This document shows positions 14,805 through 26,018 of a DNA stretch of 64,000 bases, piece after piece. The position numbers were made by a program, and so were the translations under genes. This stretch comes from Argentina anserina (Eukaryota; Streptophyta; Magnoliopsida; Rosales; Rosaceae). Below the pieces are notes generated by a model, which was not told where the DNA came from, did no database searches, and saw nothing but the letters and a program-made list of their open reading frames with translations. The stretch is from assembly GCF_933775445.1 (NCBI RefSeq), contig NC_065873.1:15996001-16060000 (forward strand), read 5' to 3'. Position 1 is the first letter of the stretch; each line of letters starts with the position of its first letter.

Positions 14805-15581
14805 TTTCTTTTTCTTTTTTGGAATCTCGGACTCACCACAATTCTAATTGAGAAAAAGAAAGGAAACCCTATTAACAGAGTCCTTCACTCAATCGTGAAA
14901 CATGATTGGTTGCGTTGGTGAGTCGGAATGGAAAAGAGGTGTTCCGACTAGGCGCCGTTTTGCCGAAAGATGGGGGACCTTGCTTTGCTTCCCTGCCACG
15001 TCTTTTTTTCTGGACCTCTAAAGAGGACTGGCACGGGGCATTTGGGGCATAGGTTTATATTTCTCTTAAACTTTGTTGTCAAATACATAACTTTGGTCGT
15101 GGACAATGTTACAATTAACAAGTTTAAGTGATTACAATTTTATTTATGGGATGCCAACCCAATAATCAATCACTTGGATCAATTATCTCAAACAAGCCTA
15201 CGGACTCAGGGTCGCCATCATGAATTCTTTTCGTGTCTGAATTTGATTAAGCTTTCTACCAGCACAAGACATTTTGTGTAATATGTTGCTCGTCTCAATT
15301 ATTGCTATCTACTTTAAACAATTTCACTCGATCAGTGCCCTATCTTTGTTGGAATCAATCTCTTGATTTCACTAAGCCCACCTTATGGCACTCATATCAT
15401 ATGCTATCCTCCTTCCTCCTTTGTGTCATTATGAATTATATATTTATAAATAAATTTCCTTTCTTTATCTTTTCTTCTTTTAAAAAAAAAATCAAACCTT
15501 GGAATTCCTCATTCGTGCATCATAAAACAATGTGTTTAAGACTTTAAGTTACACATCTCCAAGTTCTGTGTTCTTGTCCAA
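14805..15581. other. Divergent intergenic region
   Basis: Shared upstream region between the coiled-coil gene (minus) and the PPR gene (plus). AT-rich, and no other gene is seen. It probably carries both promoters. Confidence 0.6.
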
Positions 15582-17492
15582 ATGAGAGCCGTCTCCAAGT
15601 TCAAACTCAAACCATGGCCTCCGCCTCCACCCTCACCCTCCCGTCCTTGCTCTCACACCGCCGCCGTCGCAGAATCACACTCTCTGATCCAACATTTCGC
15701 TCAATTCTGCTACCAGCGAGACCTCCCCAGAGCCATGACAGCCATGGAAGCTATGCAAAGACGCGGACTTTGGGCCGACTACGTCGTCTACTCCGAGCTC
15801 ATCAAATGCTGCATGGCCCGTCGAGCCATTCAACCAGGCAGGCTCGTCCACAAGCACGTCTTCTCCAATGGGCGCCACCCACAGACCTTCTTGGTCAACA
15901 TTCTGGTCAACATGTATGTCAAGTTTTCTCTTTTGGAAGAAGCACAGAAGCTGTTCGATGAAATGCCTGAGAGGAATGTGATTTCCTGGACCACGATGAT
16001 TTCGGCTTACTGCCGTGCCAAGATGAACAGCAAGGCGTTGGAGGCTTTGGTTATGATGGTTAGGGAAGGTGTGTGGCCGAATAGCTTCACGTACTCTTCG
16101 GTTCTGAGGGCCTGCGAGGGCTTGGGGAGTCTCGAGCAGCTGCATTGTAGTATTGTGAAAGCTGGGTTGGAGTCTGATGTGTTTGTTCGGAGTGCGTTGA
16201 TTGATGTGTACTCGAAATTGGGTGACTTGGGGAATGCGGTGGGTGTTTTCGATGAGATGGTGACTGGGGATGCGGTTGTTTGGAGCTCTATTATTGGCGC
16301 GTTTGCGCAGAATAGTGATGGCTATGAAGCGCTGGAGCTTTTCAAGAGGATGAAGAGGGCGGGGTTTGGAGCTGAAGAGGCGACGCTGACGAGTGTTTTG
16401 AGAGCATGCACGGTGTTGGCGCTTTTGGAATTGGGGAGACAGGTTCATGTTCATGCCGTGAAGTATGGTCCGGATTTGATTCTGAACAATGCGCTTCTGG
16501 ATATGTATTGCAAGTGTGGCAGTTTGGAAGATGCTAAGGCTGTTTTTACGAAGATGGTGGAGAAGGATGTTATCTCTTGGAGCACGATGATTGCAGGGTT
16601 GGCACAAAATGGTTTCAGCAAAGAGGCGCTGCAGTTGTTTGAGGAGATGAAGGTTTCGGGGACTAAACCAAACTACATCACAGTTGTTGGGGTTCTGTTT
16701 TCTTGTAGTCATGCCGGGCTTTTAGAAGAGGGGTGGTACTACTTCCAGAATATGAAGGAGCTCTTTGGGATTGATCCTGGGAGAGAGCACTATGGTTGTG
16801 TGATTGATCTTCTTGGAAGGGCTGGGAAGCTTGATGAGGCCGCAAGATTGATTCAAGAAATGAAATGTGAACCAGATGCAGTGACATGGAGGACTTTGCT
16901 CGGTGCTTGCAGAGTTCATAGGAATGTTGATCTTGCTACACATGCTGCCAAACAAGTTCTGAGAATGGACCCTGATGATGCCGGAACTTATATCTTATTA
17001 TCCAATCTATATGCAATATCACAGAGATGGGATGATGTTGCAGAAGTTAGGAAGAGTATGAGAGCCAGAGGAATTACTAAAGAACCAGGGCGCAGTTGGA
17101 TTGAAGTGAACAAACAGATACATGCTTTTATTATGGGAGATGACTCGCACCCACAAATAGATGAGATCAACAAGCAACTAAGCATGTTGATTGATAAACT
17201 CGTGGGAATAGGTTATGTTCCTGATACAAATTTTGTTTTGCAAGATCTTGAGGGAGAACAGAGGGAAGCTTCACTTCAATCGCACAGCGAGAGATTGGCG
17301 ATTGCATTTGGTTTAATGAACTTGCCCAAGGGAATGACAATTAGGGTCAGGAAAAACCTCAGGATCTGTGGAGACTGTCATGTATTCGCAAAATTTGTAG
17401 CAAAGTTGGAGCAGAGAACTATTGTGATACGAGATCCAATTCGGTACCACCATTTTCAAGATGGAGAATGTTCCTGTGGAGATTATTGGTAG
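15582..17492 (+). CDS. PPR-DYW RNA-editing factor, REME1-like
   Basis: Single-exon PLS-class pentatricopeptide protein of 636 residues, closely matching Arabidopsis REME1 (At2g03880, about 630 aa), a mitochondrial C-to-U editing factor. The N-terminus (MRAVSKFKLKPWPPPPP) is basic and proline-rich, fitting an organelle transit peptide. PPR repeats run from about residue 65 to 430, with typical motifs such as PERNVISWTTMISAYCRA, VFVRSALIDVYSKLG and NALLDMYCKCGSLEDA. The E/E+ region follows (GRSWIEVNKQIHAFIMGD). The C-terminal DYW domain has the deaminase-like zinc signature HSERLA ... CGDCH, and the protein ends CSCGDYW. The intact DYW implies its own deaminase activity. Lack of introns is normal for this family. 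The start at 15582 is preferred over the internal Met because it supplies the targeting sequence. Confidence 0.93.
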   Translation: MRAVSKFKLKPWPPPPPSPSRPCSHTAAVAESHSLIQHFAQFCYQRDLPRAMTAMEAMQRRGLWADYVVYSELIKCCMARRAIQPGRLVHKHVFSNGRHPQTFLVNILVNMYVKFSLLEEAQKLFDEMPERNVISWTTMISAYCRAKMNSKALEALVMMVREGVWPNSFTYSSVLRACEGLGSLEQLHCSIVKAGLESDVFVRSALIDVYSKLGDLGNAVGVFDEMVTGDAVVWSSIIGAFAQNSDGYEALELFKRMKRAGFGAEEATLTSVLRACTVLALLELGRQVHVHAVKYGPDLILNNALLDMYCKCGSLEDAKAVFTKMVEKDVISWSTMIAGLAQNGFSKEALQLFEEMKVSGTKPNYITVVGVLFSCSHAGLLEEGWYYFQNMKELFGIDPGREHYGCVIDLLGRAGKLDEAARLIQEMKCEPDAVTWRTLLGACRVHRNVDLATHAAKQVLRMDPDDAGTYILLSNLYAISQRWDDVAEVRKSMRARGITKEPGRSWIEVNKQIHAFIMGDDSHPQIDEINKQLSMLIDKLVGIGYVPDTNFVLQDLEGEQREASLQSHSERLAIAFGLMNLPKGMTIRVRKNLRICGDCHVFAKFVAKLEQRTIVIRDPIRYHHFQDGECSCGDYW

Positions 17493-18220
17493 AATCGTGA
17501 CCCCCTATATCAGTTGAAGGTGGGGTGGAGAGTAGCCACCTATCAAAGATGGTGCTCAAATGGACTTATCAAACTTCTGACATGAGATTGGAGCTGATAT
17601 ATGCAATGCCAAGTATGACGGCATTCAGACCTTATTAGCAGATAAATCCAGCGCACTGGCAATCCAGCACCTATGAGCTGCAGATCTTGGATGAGCATGA
17701 GTTGTTCTTCAGTCCTAGATTGCGTTGAGATGTCTGAAATCAGCTGCAGAAGGTTGTTCATTAGTGAACATAAAATGGTGGGAGATCATAACTGTTTTTC
17801 GTTTTTTCTGAATGGTAACTGCTCTTCTTATGGTTGCCTCAAATTTGAAGTACCAATCATGTAACTTATTCAAGAGAATTCTTGTGATCAAGTGCAAAAA
17901 GGTGATAATGAATGCCATTTTTCTGTCATGAGTGAATTGCTAATAGTAACTGATGCATTATGGTCTATGGATTTATGGGGCAGACCATCAAAGCATAGCA
18001 GAAACCAAAATACAATGAGGGGTCAATATATATATCACTAAAAACATGTCTATTTACAAGGAATATCAACCAGATTGCAGTAAATAGATAGTTTGCATAG
18101 TTAAAGGTGCAACTAGCTTCCCCCTTATTGTTACAGCATTACATTTCTGATCTTCAATTATGTTACAACAATGCAAAACACTATCCTCTCTTCCAAGAAG
18201 GATTCAAACATGATTGTCCC
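17493..18220. other. Convergent intergenic region
   Basis: 3' flanks of the PPR gene and the aminoacylase gene. Open frames here are short and unconvincing. Confidence 0.6.
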
Positions 18221-20514
18221 CTATAACTCATCTCTCAAGCCCGCTGTCACATGCTCAGCGTAAGATGAATAAGATTTGATAATGGATTCATAAATATTGA
18301 TTCCTTTCAAGTATTCGTCTTTGTTTAAAAACTGCAACAAGGTGAAAATATGATGGTCAGATTACCAGCTAAATTGGATACTTTTTGTGTAAGGTAACAT
18401 TTTCCATGCATGAGCAAAAACCACCAAAGAATGTATACACCAAAAAAAAAAACTTAGATATCCACCTCGTTATGGTCATGGAGCAGAATAGGAGTGTTAG
18501 CCATAGGAGAGAATCCAATTGCTGGCAAGCCTTGTAGTCGGAAATAGCGAGCATCTGTTGAAGCAGGAAAAATCTCAGGCTTTCCAAGTTTTCCATTAGC
18601 TTTTTTTACCGCTTCTTCTAGCAGGGCCCACCAGGGGTTTAAACTATCAGTTGCTGTAAGAACTGGCCTCCCAGATTTATCAAGCACAGAAACTTTCTGC
18701 TTGAACTGCCCAAGCTAAGACAATAATTAGAAAAATATAATCATAATGTTTTAACACCTGAAAATGGAAAACTTTCAAATATAATAGGACTGACAACTGG
18801 CACCTCACTTGCCAGGCTGAGCTAAACTTGTAAAGCAGATAGTCCAAAATACATTTGAAGTGGTTGTGCGAAATTTAACAGGACATAAGAGCAAGTGTCC
18901 ACTATCTACTAATTTTTATTTTAAAAGATCAAAGAGCTAATTACCCTAAAGGTCATGTTGCGTGAAGTGGGTGCCCATTCTTCAACAATCCGTTTCTCCA
19001 AAGACTCCTGATCAGCGGTAGGGGGTACCCTAATGTCAAACCCTGCTTCCGCTTCAGATGGCTGCAAATTCATGACAAAACCCTAGCACAGGAATATGAG
19101 CATTTATCGTCAGAAGGAAAACATTATGACAGGCAGACAGTGGAAAAGAAACATGTTCTTCTAAGATCCCTAGTTGATTTACAGAAACTAATTGTAGTGC
19201 TTAATTTTGCCAGTCAGGCTTAACACTCAATGTCTCATGTAACAGTTTAATGTGTCAGAGCCTTATTCCTACCCTAGCATGTAGATCATATCTCTCTACA
19301 AACCAAAGACCCTCCTAAGTTTCATCTCACCACTGAAAAGATTGCCAGCACAAGGGCACTAATTACCTCTTCCTTCCATCAATGAAATGTTACCTCTCAA
19401 CAATAAAGCATAATATGAAGCTGAAATTGTTCTACTCACTTACTGTAGGAGATGAGGTCATTGAAGTAGGACAATGAAGCAGAAAATATGATAAGTAGTA
19501 TTGCTCCTCAAATATGATATGTAATATCACACTACAAATTAAAAACCGACCACCACAATCACAAACAAAACAACTGAACAAGCTACAAAATGATTCAACT
19601 CACCGTCGGACTCTGCGTGCCTGCCTTCAAAAAAGCCATATTAACGGAAACAACCTCCCCTTCGGCCTTCAACCCCGCCTTCACCAAATCAAACTGCGAC
19701 GCCCGGAACCTCCTCACACTCTCAATGCTCTTCAATATATTCTCCATGGCAGTGTTATCATACAGCTTAGCCCCATGCCCGGGCGCCCCAGTCGCCTTGA
19801 TGATCAGCCACCACGGACACCTCTCCGCATAAAATGCCCTGTACTCCTCACTCGGTGACGCCAACCCTGTTTCCAACAACAAACAACAATCAGCCCTACA
19901 CCAAAAAAGAGTGAACTACACTTGTTTAGATACTGACCTTCATCGAGAACTATCCCGACATTTAAGGCTTTGAAGACGTCAGACTCCGCAAACTTCTCAG
20001 CGCCGTCGTGGCCGCCAATCTCCTCGTCAGGGACAAAAGACAAGTAAACAGTGCGGAGGGGCTTAAACCCAGAAGCCTGGAGGCGACGAATGGCCTCGAA
20101 GTACTGAAGACCGACGCACTTCATGTCCTGGGAGCCTCTGGCGTAGATTCTGCCGTTGGGTTCGAGGCGGGCGGAGAAGGGGTGGTGGGCCCACTTGTGG
20201 TGCTCGGCGGGGACGACGTCGGTGTGGGAGTTGAGGAGGATGGAGGGGAGGGAGGGGTCGGAGCCGGGCCATTTGAGGAGGAGGAGGGGCTTGCCGGGGA
20301 CGAACTCGAGGGTGTGGGAATCGAGGGAGAGAGAGTTGGCTTCGGAGAGGATGAAGTCGGCGGCTTCTTGGTAGAGGGGGTTGGGATGGGCGGTGTTGAT
20401 TTGGAGGTATTGCTGGAACCTTGAGATTATTGAGTCTTGTTCGTCGGCTGAGATGGGTTTTGGGGAGAGCAGGAGAAGAGAGAGTAGGGAGAGACGGAGG
20501 AGGAGGAGCTCCAT
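18221..20514 (-). CDS. Aminoacylase-1-like M20 metallopeptidase
   Basis: Zinc enzyme of the M20A/ACY1 family, expected to deacylate N-acyl-L-amino acids. Exons in transcript order: 20514-19938, 19866-19604, 19082-18945, 18714-18466, 18331-18221, joining in frame to 445 residues. The hydrophobic N-terminus (LLLRLSLLSLLLLSPKPISA) is a signal peptide, so the protein should enter the secretory pathway, unlike animal cytosolic ACY1. Metal and catalytic residues are in place: His in NSHTDVVP, Asp in YARGSQDMK, Glu-Glu in VPDEEIGG, Asp/Glu in GIVLDEG and the C-terminal His in LLHDHNE. The dimerisation lid domain is spanned by exons 2-3 (PWWLIIKATGAPGHGAKLYD). Exon 1 is strikingly GC-rich compared with the rest. 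All splice sites are GT-AG. Confidence 0.93.
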
Positions 20515-21827
20515 TTGTTGTCAGGGTGTTGCGTCAGGACTGGGGAGTGAGGAAGGTGGGTGATAATGCATTAGATTCTTGGAGGCTAAGGTGGTGCAGC
20601 CCAATAATTTCATGTTGGCCCAAAACGTACATAATTTAGGCATTTTCCGACCGGAGGTGTCTGAACTCTCTCTTATCTACATTATAATGTCACATAATAT
20701 TGTGCTTATTTGGAGTTCGGCATACAAAATTGTGTGTTTCATGCAACGAGCAACAACATGTTCTCATCCTCGCTTGCTTGAGGACGGGTTCCGATGTAGC
20801 TAGTGGATCGTATGGCGTGTGTAGAGACTCTCCGGTGAAATGAGGCGTTGGGATTGGAGGTGATAGTGAAATCAATTATCTAGTTGCATAACCAATTAAC
20901 CATGCAAGTCCTTGTTGGTGTTTGTTCCAAGTTTGCGACGGGACGGCAATAGCTGGCGGCGGTGCAGATCTGATTTGTAGTGTCCACCTTTTTGGACTTT
21001 AGATTTTGGAACAACCGATAGTATATGAATAGTTGTTTTATTGTTTTTTACTTCAAATAAGCGCGCATTTGGTTTCCCTTTGATTGTAATAGTATAGCTT
21101 GCATCGAGATGGCATATCATCTCTATTACTTGACCGTTTAATATATTACTTTAGTCATTGGACTCGTTTCATTTTCTTAAAAACAAATAATTAAAAGGTT
21201 AAAATAGAGATGTGTCTAAAGTTTCGTAATGGAGTTCACAACGCTCAAAATAACATATGTGAATAATCAAAAATGTAATTCATAAAACAATTTTATTGAT
21301 GAGAACCTATGGTTTACTCAGCATTGATTAAGTTTCTTTATAACTTCCGCTTCGACTTGGTATCTGGACTAACATAAGTCTGCACATAAAACATAAGACA
21401 ACCATCAAACATAAGCATATTCCTCATTAGACATAAAAAAATAAAAATAAAAGAGATCCACGAGATGTTTTTAAAAAAAAATCAAATGAACAACTCATAC
21501 AAAAACAATTGTGAAAGTACATATTTATGTTGGCATTCCTATACAAAGTGATCAGTGCATACGATTCCTTAGTTGGTTGTGTTTTTCTATCTTTAATTCT
21601 GATTTTGTTGAATTAGAATTATCTCTTACAATTGTTCTTAAAAAAATTCTAATTTGATTAGGACTTACATGTGCCATAAGGAAATAAACCTAATTTGAAT
21701 AGGTTATTATGTACTTGATTATATGATTAAATTCCTTTATAAAAGCCGATTATTTGTATTAATATTGGAATTAGATTCCTTAAGTTACTATGTTGATGCG
21801 TAAGGAAATAAGTCATATTGTGATGAT
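20515..21827. other. Intergenic region left of the copia insertion
   Basis: No supported gene. The last 300 bp is AT-rich and continues as the right flank beyond 28067, showing that the copia element split an older sequence. Confidence 0.5.
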
Positions 21828-22012
21828 TGTTTGAGGATGAAATATTTGTATATTATTGAATGATATGGGGGCCTATATATAGGCATTTACAACACCACAA
21901 TCCCGTAGGATTCGGAGTCCTAATCAACTACGGAGATGCTAATCTATCTCTTAACAGGAAACTTATTAGGCTAAGACACACACAAGGGTAGAATAGTAAT
22001 TCTCCCGGAACA
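21828..22012 (-). repeat. 3' LTR of the copia element
   Basis: 185 bp, beginning TGTTTGAGGATG and ending CCCGGAACA on the plus strand. Near-identical to 27883-28067. Contains the palindromic CCTATATATAGG. Confidence 0.95.
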
Positions 22013-22199
22013 CTCCCCCTTGTGTCGCATGCCTAGGTTGCATGGTGCACACATCGTTGCCTCGGTAAAAACCTTGTCAAGCAAAACAAAAACCTCTTGG
22101 GTAAAACAAAAGCTTGATCGAAGGGAAAAAGAGCACAACGCACCAACTACTTAAGGATCTTAACATGTGATGTAGACTCCCCCTAAAGTCTACCAAACT

Positions 22200-24572
22200 C
22201 TAGTGTTCCGATAAACGACGCATGCCAATGCTCTTCACATGTTTCACAAAAGTAGATTTAGGCAAAGACTTGGTGAACAAATCCGCAACATTGGATTCTG
22301 AACTCACTTGATTGATCTGAACATTCAAGAACTTCTGTTGTTGAACGTTGTAGAAGAACTTAGGCGAAATATGCTTGGTGTTGTCTCCCTTGATGAAACC
22401 TAACTTTGTCTGCTCTATGCAAGCAGCATTATCTTCATAAATGCACGTAGGTTGATCAGTTGTAGAGACTAATCCACAAGAATCACGAATATGGTGAACA
22501 AGTGATCGTAGCCAAACACATTCTTTCACTACTTCATGGAGAGCGATGATCTCCGCGTGATTCGAAGAAGTAGCAACAAGAGATTGTTTTGTGGATCTCC
22601 AAGATATCGTCGTATTCCCAATGGTAAACACATAACCGGTTTGAGAACGAGCCTTGTGAGGGTCAGAGAGGTACCCTGCGTCGGCATAACCAACTAACAA
22701 GTTGTTTGGAGTCTTTGCATCGGGGGAAAGAGCTGCACGGGACCGGTGGCTGCTCTCGGCACCGCGCACGGTATCCACGCCATGGCAGCCGGCGGCATCG
22801 CTGCGGCGTACGGCGGCAAGGCCGGGGTCGGCGATGGCGGTGGTGTGGGGAGATACCGTGGCGGTGTTCTCTCTGCAATAGGGGTAGAACAATCCCATGT
22901 CAATGGAACCTTTCAAGTATCGAAACAAATGCTTGATTCCATTCCAATGACGTAGCGTAGGTGCGGAGCTAAATCTAGCCAATAAGTTCACTGCGAAAGA
23001 TATGTCTGGTCTAGTGCATTGAGCAAGATACAATAGTGCCCCAATCGCACTAAGGTATGGAACTTCAAGACCAAGAACGTCTTCATCATCCTCTTTAGGA
23101 CGGAAGGGATCCTTCTTGATATCTAGACTTCGGACGACCATGGGAGTAGACAATGGACTGCATAGATCCATATTGAAACGTCGAAGCATCTTCTGCGTGT
23201 AATTTGACTGATGCACTAAGATGCCGTCGGCCCTATGCACAAGCTCAAGGCCGAGACAGAATTTCGTCCTCCCTAGGTCTTTCATCTCAAATTCCGACTT
23301 CAGATAAGACACGGTCTCTTCAATCTCATCAAGAGTACCGATTATGTTCATGTCATCAACGTAGACCGCAACGATGATGAATCCGGAATTTGTCTTTCGT
23401 ATGAACACGCATGGGCATAGTTCATCATTCTTGTAACCCCTTCTCACCAAGTATTGATGCAACCGATTGTACCACATTCTTCCGGATTGCTTTAACCCGT
23501 ACAATGAACGACGTAATCTGACTGCATGAGCACTCCGTGGTCTGGAGGCACTTGATGGAGGTAAAGGTAGTCCCTCAGGAGCTTTCATGTATATCTCTGC
23601 GTCAAGATCCCCATAGAGATAAGCTGTGACCACATCCATAAGCTGCATGTTTAGTCTTTCGGACACTACCAGACTAATAAGGTAGCGGAAGGTAATGATG
23701 TCCATAACAGGAGAATAAGTCTCTTCATAGTCAATACCAGGTCGTTGTGAGAATCCTTGCGCCACGAGTCTTGCCTTATAACGCACGATCTCGTTCATCT
23801 CATTACGCTTACGAACGAAGACCCATTTATGTCCAACAGGTTTGACATCTCTTGGAGTCAATTCAACCTTTCCGAAGACTTCTCGCTTCGCTAATGAGTC
23901 AAGTTCTGCCTGGATTGCTTCCTTCCACTTCGGCCAATCTGCTCTGCATTCGCATTCAGCTACAGAGCGAGGTTCAACGTCGTCTTCAGATATGATCTCA
24001 AGTGCGACGGAATAAGCGAAAACGTCATCAATGCATGTAGTGGCTCGGTTTCGGACCGACTGCTCACTTGTGTAGTTCACTGAGATTTCGTTGTTCTCTG
24101 GCATCAAACAAGGTTCCATAGCGTCCCACGAAAACACTTGAGTTGATTCATGGACATAGCTGTAATCAGAGACAACTTCATACGATGGTGATTCATCGTT
24201 GATGACGCGCTGTGCCTTAGTCATTCGCTTCTTTCTAGGTTTTGAATCCCTAGAGTTTATCGGTCTCCCCCTTTTTCTTTGAGGAGCCGAGGCCGAAGCT
24301 GCTCCATGCCGGGCCATCTCGGCATCGTCGCCACAAGGGGCGCCGGCAACACCACGGCGTACGGTGGTGCCGCCGTCGGCCTCCGTCCCACTGTCAGGGG
24401 CGGTGCCAACGTTGCTAGGTCCAGGAGCTTGTCTTCCACGCCCGTATTTCGGGACATCCAACCGTGCCGGTACGTTCGCAGCGGGTATGTTTGATCTCGT
24501 CACTTTAGCAATATCTACAAAGCCGTCGGGCATCGAATCCGCGAATTTCTGGAGGTTGATAATGCGTTGCAC
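22200..24572 (-). pseudogene. copia pol: reverse transcriptase and RNase H portion
   Basis: Open frame of about 790 codons. The first ~130 residues are a proline/arginine-rich linker. RT starts near WPKWKEAIQAEL, with KARLVAQGFSQRPGIDYEET, the copia signature SLYGLKQSGRMWYNRL and the catalytic YVDD (residues about 400). RNase H follows (YADAGYLSDPHKARSQTGY, DNAACIEQ, TKHISPKFF). Between RT and RNase H lies an in-frame GC-rich insert (about 22690-22890) not expected in the family. The frame is continuous with integrase except for one TAA just upstream, so the polyprotein is interrupted once. It ends GMRRLSEH. Confidence 0.9.
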
Positions 24573-25365
24573 TTATAACTCACTTTGAGCAGTGCGGGGA
24601 TCATAATGAGACATAGTGGGGACACACCACGTCAATTCCTGACGTTCATTTGGAATGATAACATTCCCATCTCCCCCTAACGACGGGAAGCATGTCTCAT
24701 CAAAGTGACAATCTGCAAATCTTGCAGTAAAGAGATCTCCGGTGGTTGGTTCTAAGTAGCGGACAATCGTTGGGGAATTATAGCCAACATAGATACCTAA
24801 TCGTCTCTGAGGACCCATCTTAGTACGCAGTGGAGGCGTAATAGGCACATAAACGGCGCAACCAAAGATGCGTAAGTGTGAAATATTGGGTTCGTAACCA
24901 GTTACCATCTGGTACGCACTAAACGCTTGGTTAGCCGCGGGTCGGAAACGAATAAGTGTCGCTGCATGCAACACTGCATATCCCCACGCAGAGACCGGCA
25001 GGTTAGTACCCATAACCATTGCCCGAGCAACAAGCTGAATACGCTTGATGGTAGCCTCTGCTAGACCGTTCTGTGAATGAACATGAGGAACAGGATGTTC
25101 AACTTCGATCCCAATAGACATGGAGTAATCATCAAAAGTTTTGGAGGTGAATTCTCCAGCATTATCCAAACGAATGGATTTGATAGGATAATCGGGGTGG
25201 TGAGCCCGGAGTTTGATGATCTCAGCTAATAACTTAGCAAATGCAGCATTCCTTGTGGATAGCAAAGCGACGTGTGACCAACGTGTCGATGCATCAACCA
25301 ATACCATAAAATATCGAAAAGGTCCGCATTCTGGTTGAATAGGTCCACAAATGTCAAAAGAACTC
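24573..25365 (-). pseudogene. copia pol: integrase core
   Basis: Reads YFMVLVDASTRWSHV near 25300, then IRLDNAGEFTSKTFDDY and PHVHSQNGLAEATIKR: the retroviral-type DDE integrase core, followed by HLRIFGCAVYVPI and RRLGIYVGYNSP typical of copia. It stops at a TAA (24573-24575) directly before the RT frame; the downstream frame continues without shift, so a single substitution is the simplest cause. The normal N-terminal HHCC zinc finger is missing, because sequence right of about 25370 is unrelated CCGG-rich DNA. Confidence 0.88.
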
Positions 25366-26018
25366 TAAACCGGGTGAATTTTGGACGAGGAAAACGTGGC
25401 AGCAGGGGCTGCTGCAATATGCCGGAAGAATCACGAGAAAACGACGAAAAAATCGTCGAAAAACTCGGTGGAAAACCGGCGGCACCTATTGCCGGAAAAA
25501 CCGGCCGGCGGCTGTCGAAACTGGCCGGTATGTAGGCCGGGACTTCAGGTCCGACAGGGGACGCCGGCAGGAACCGAGTGGCGGTGCCGGAAACGCCGGG
25601 AAATGGCCGTAAGACGGCGAATACGCCGGCAAAACGTGCCGGAAACGCCGGAATAGTAACCGGGGCCGGCCAAGGCAAAACGACGTCGTTTTCGACGTTC
25701 CGAGGTTCGTTTTCCGAATTTTAAGTTCCAAATTCACAATGTAGTGCTATTGGGGTCCCATGTGACCCAAAAGCGTCCAATTTAAAAACCACGTGAGTTG
25801 CACACGTTGATCATCATGCTAAGTGTCGGATAAATAAAATTCTCAAAGAGATCGTCTTGTAAGCAAGAAATGAGAAATTTTATTGAATGCCAATCTTTAA
25901 TACATCACACATAAACTTCTAATTCCAAAATCAAAAGACTATTACAAAGTCAATGAAAATAACAATGGCGGTCGGCCATAACAATACTTGAATCATAAAG
26001 CTAAAGAAGCTAAAATGA
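25366..26018 (-). other. Non-coding spacer inside the copia element, CCGG-rich block
   Basis: Where protease and the integrase N-terminus should be. 25376-25690 is very GC-rich with many GCCGG words; 25700-26018 is AT-rich. In element orientation the AT-rich part contains CAATAAAATT about 150 bp after the gag stop, like a plant poly(A) signal. No aspartic-protease motif (D-[ST]-G) was found in any minus-strand frame by eye. Confidence 0.65.

Noticed and set aside
15675..16712. 345-codon open frame on the minus strand
   Set aside because: It is the antisense of the PPR-DYW coding exon; the composition follows the PPR codons and no domain is seen.
20008..20424. 138-codon Gly/Glu/Val-rich plus-strand frame
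   Set aside because: Antisense of the GC-rich first exon of the aminoacylase gene.
20896..21120. 74-codon minus-strand frame
   Set aside because: No domain, no promoter or splice support, and an ordinary length for chance.
25226..25678. 150-codon Pro/Phe-rich minus-strand frame
   Set aside because: Runs through the CCGG-rich block and out of frame across the integrase core; no family resemblance.
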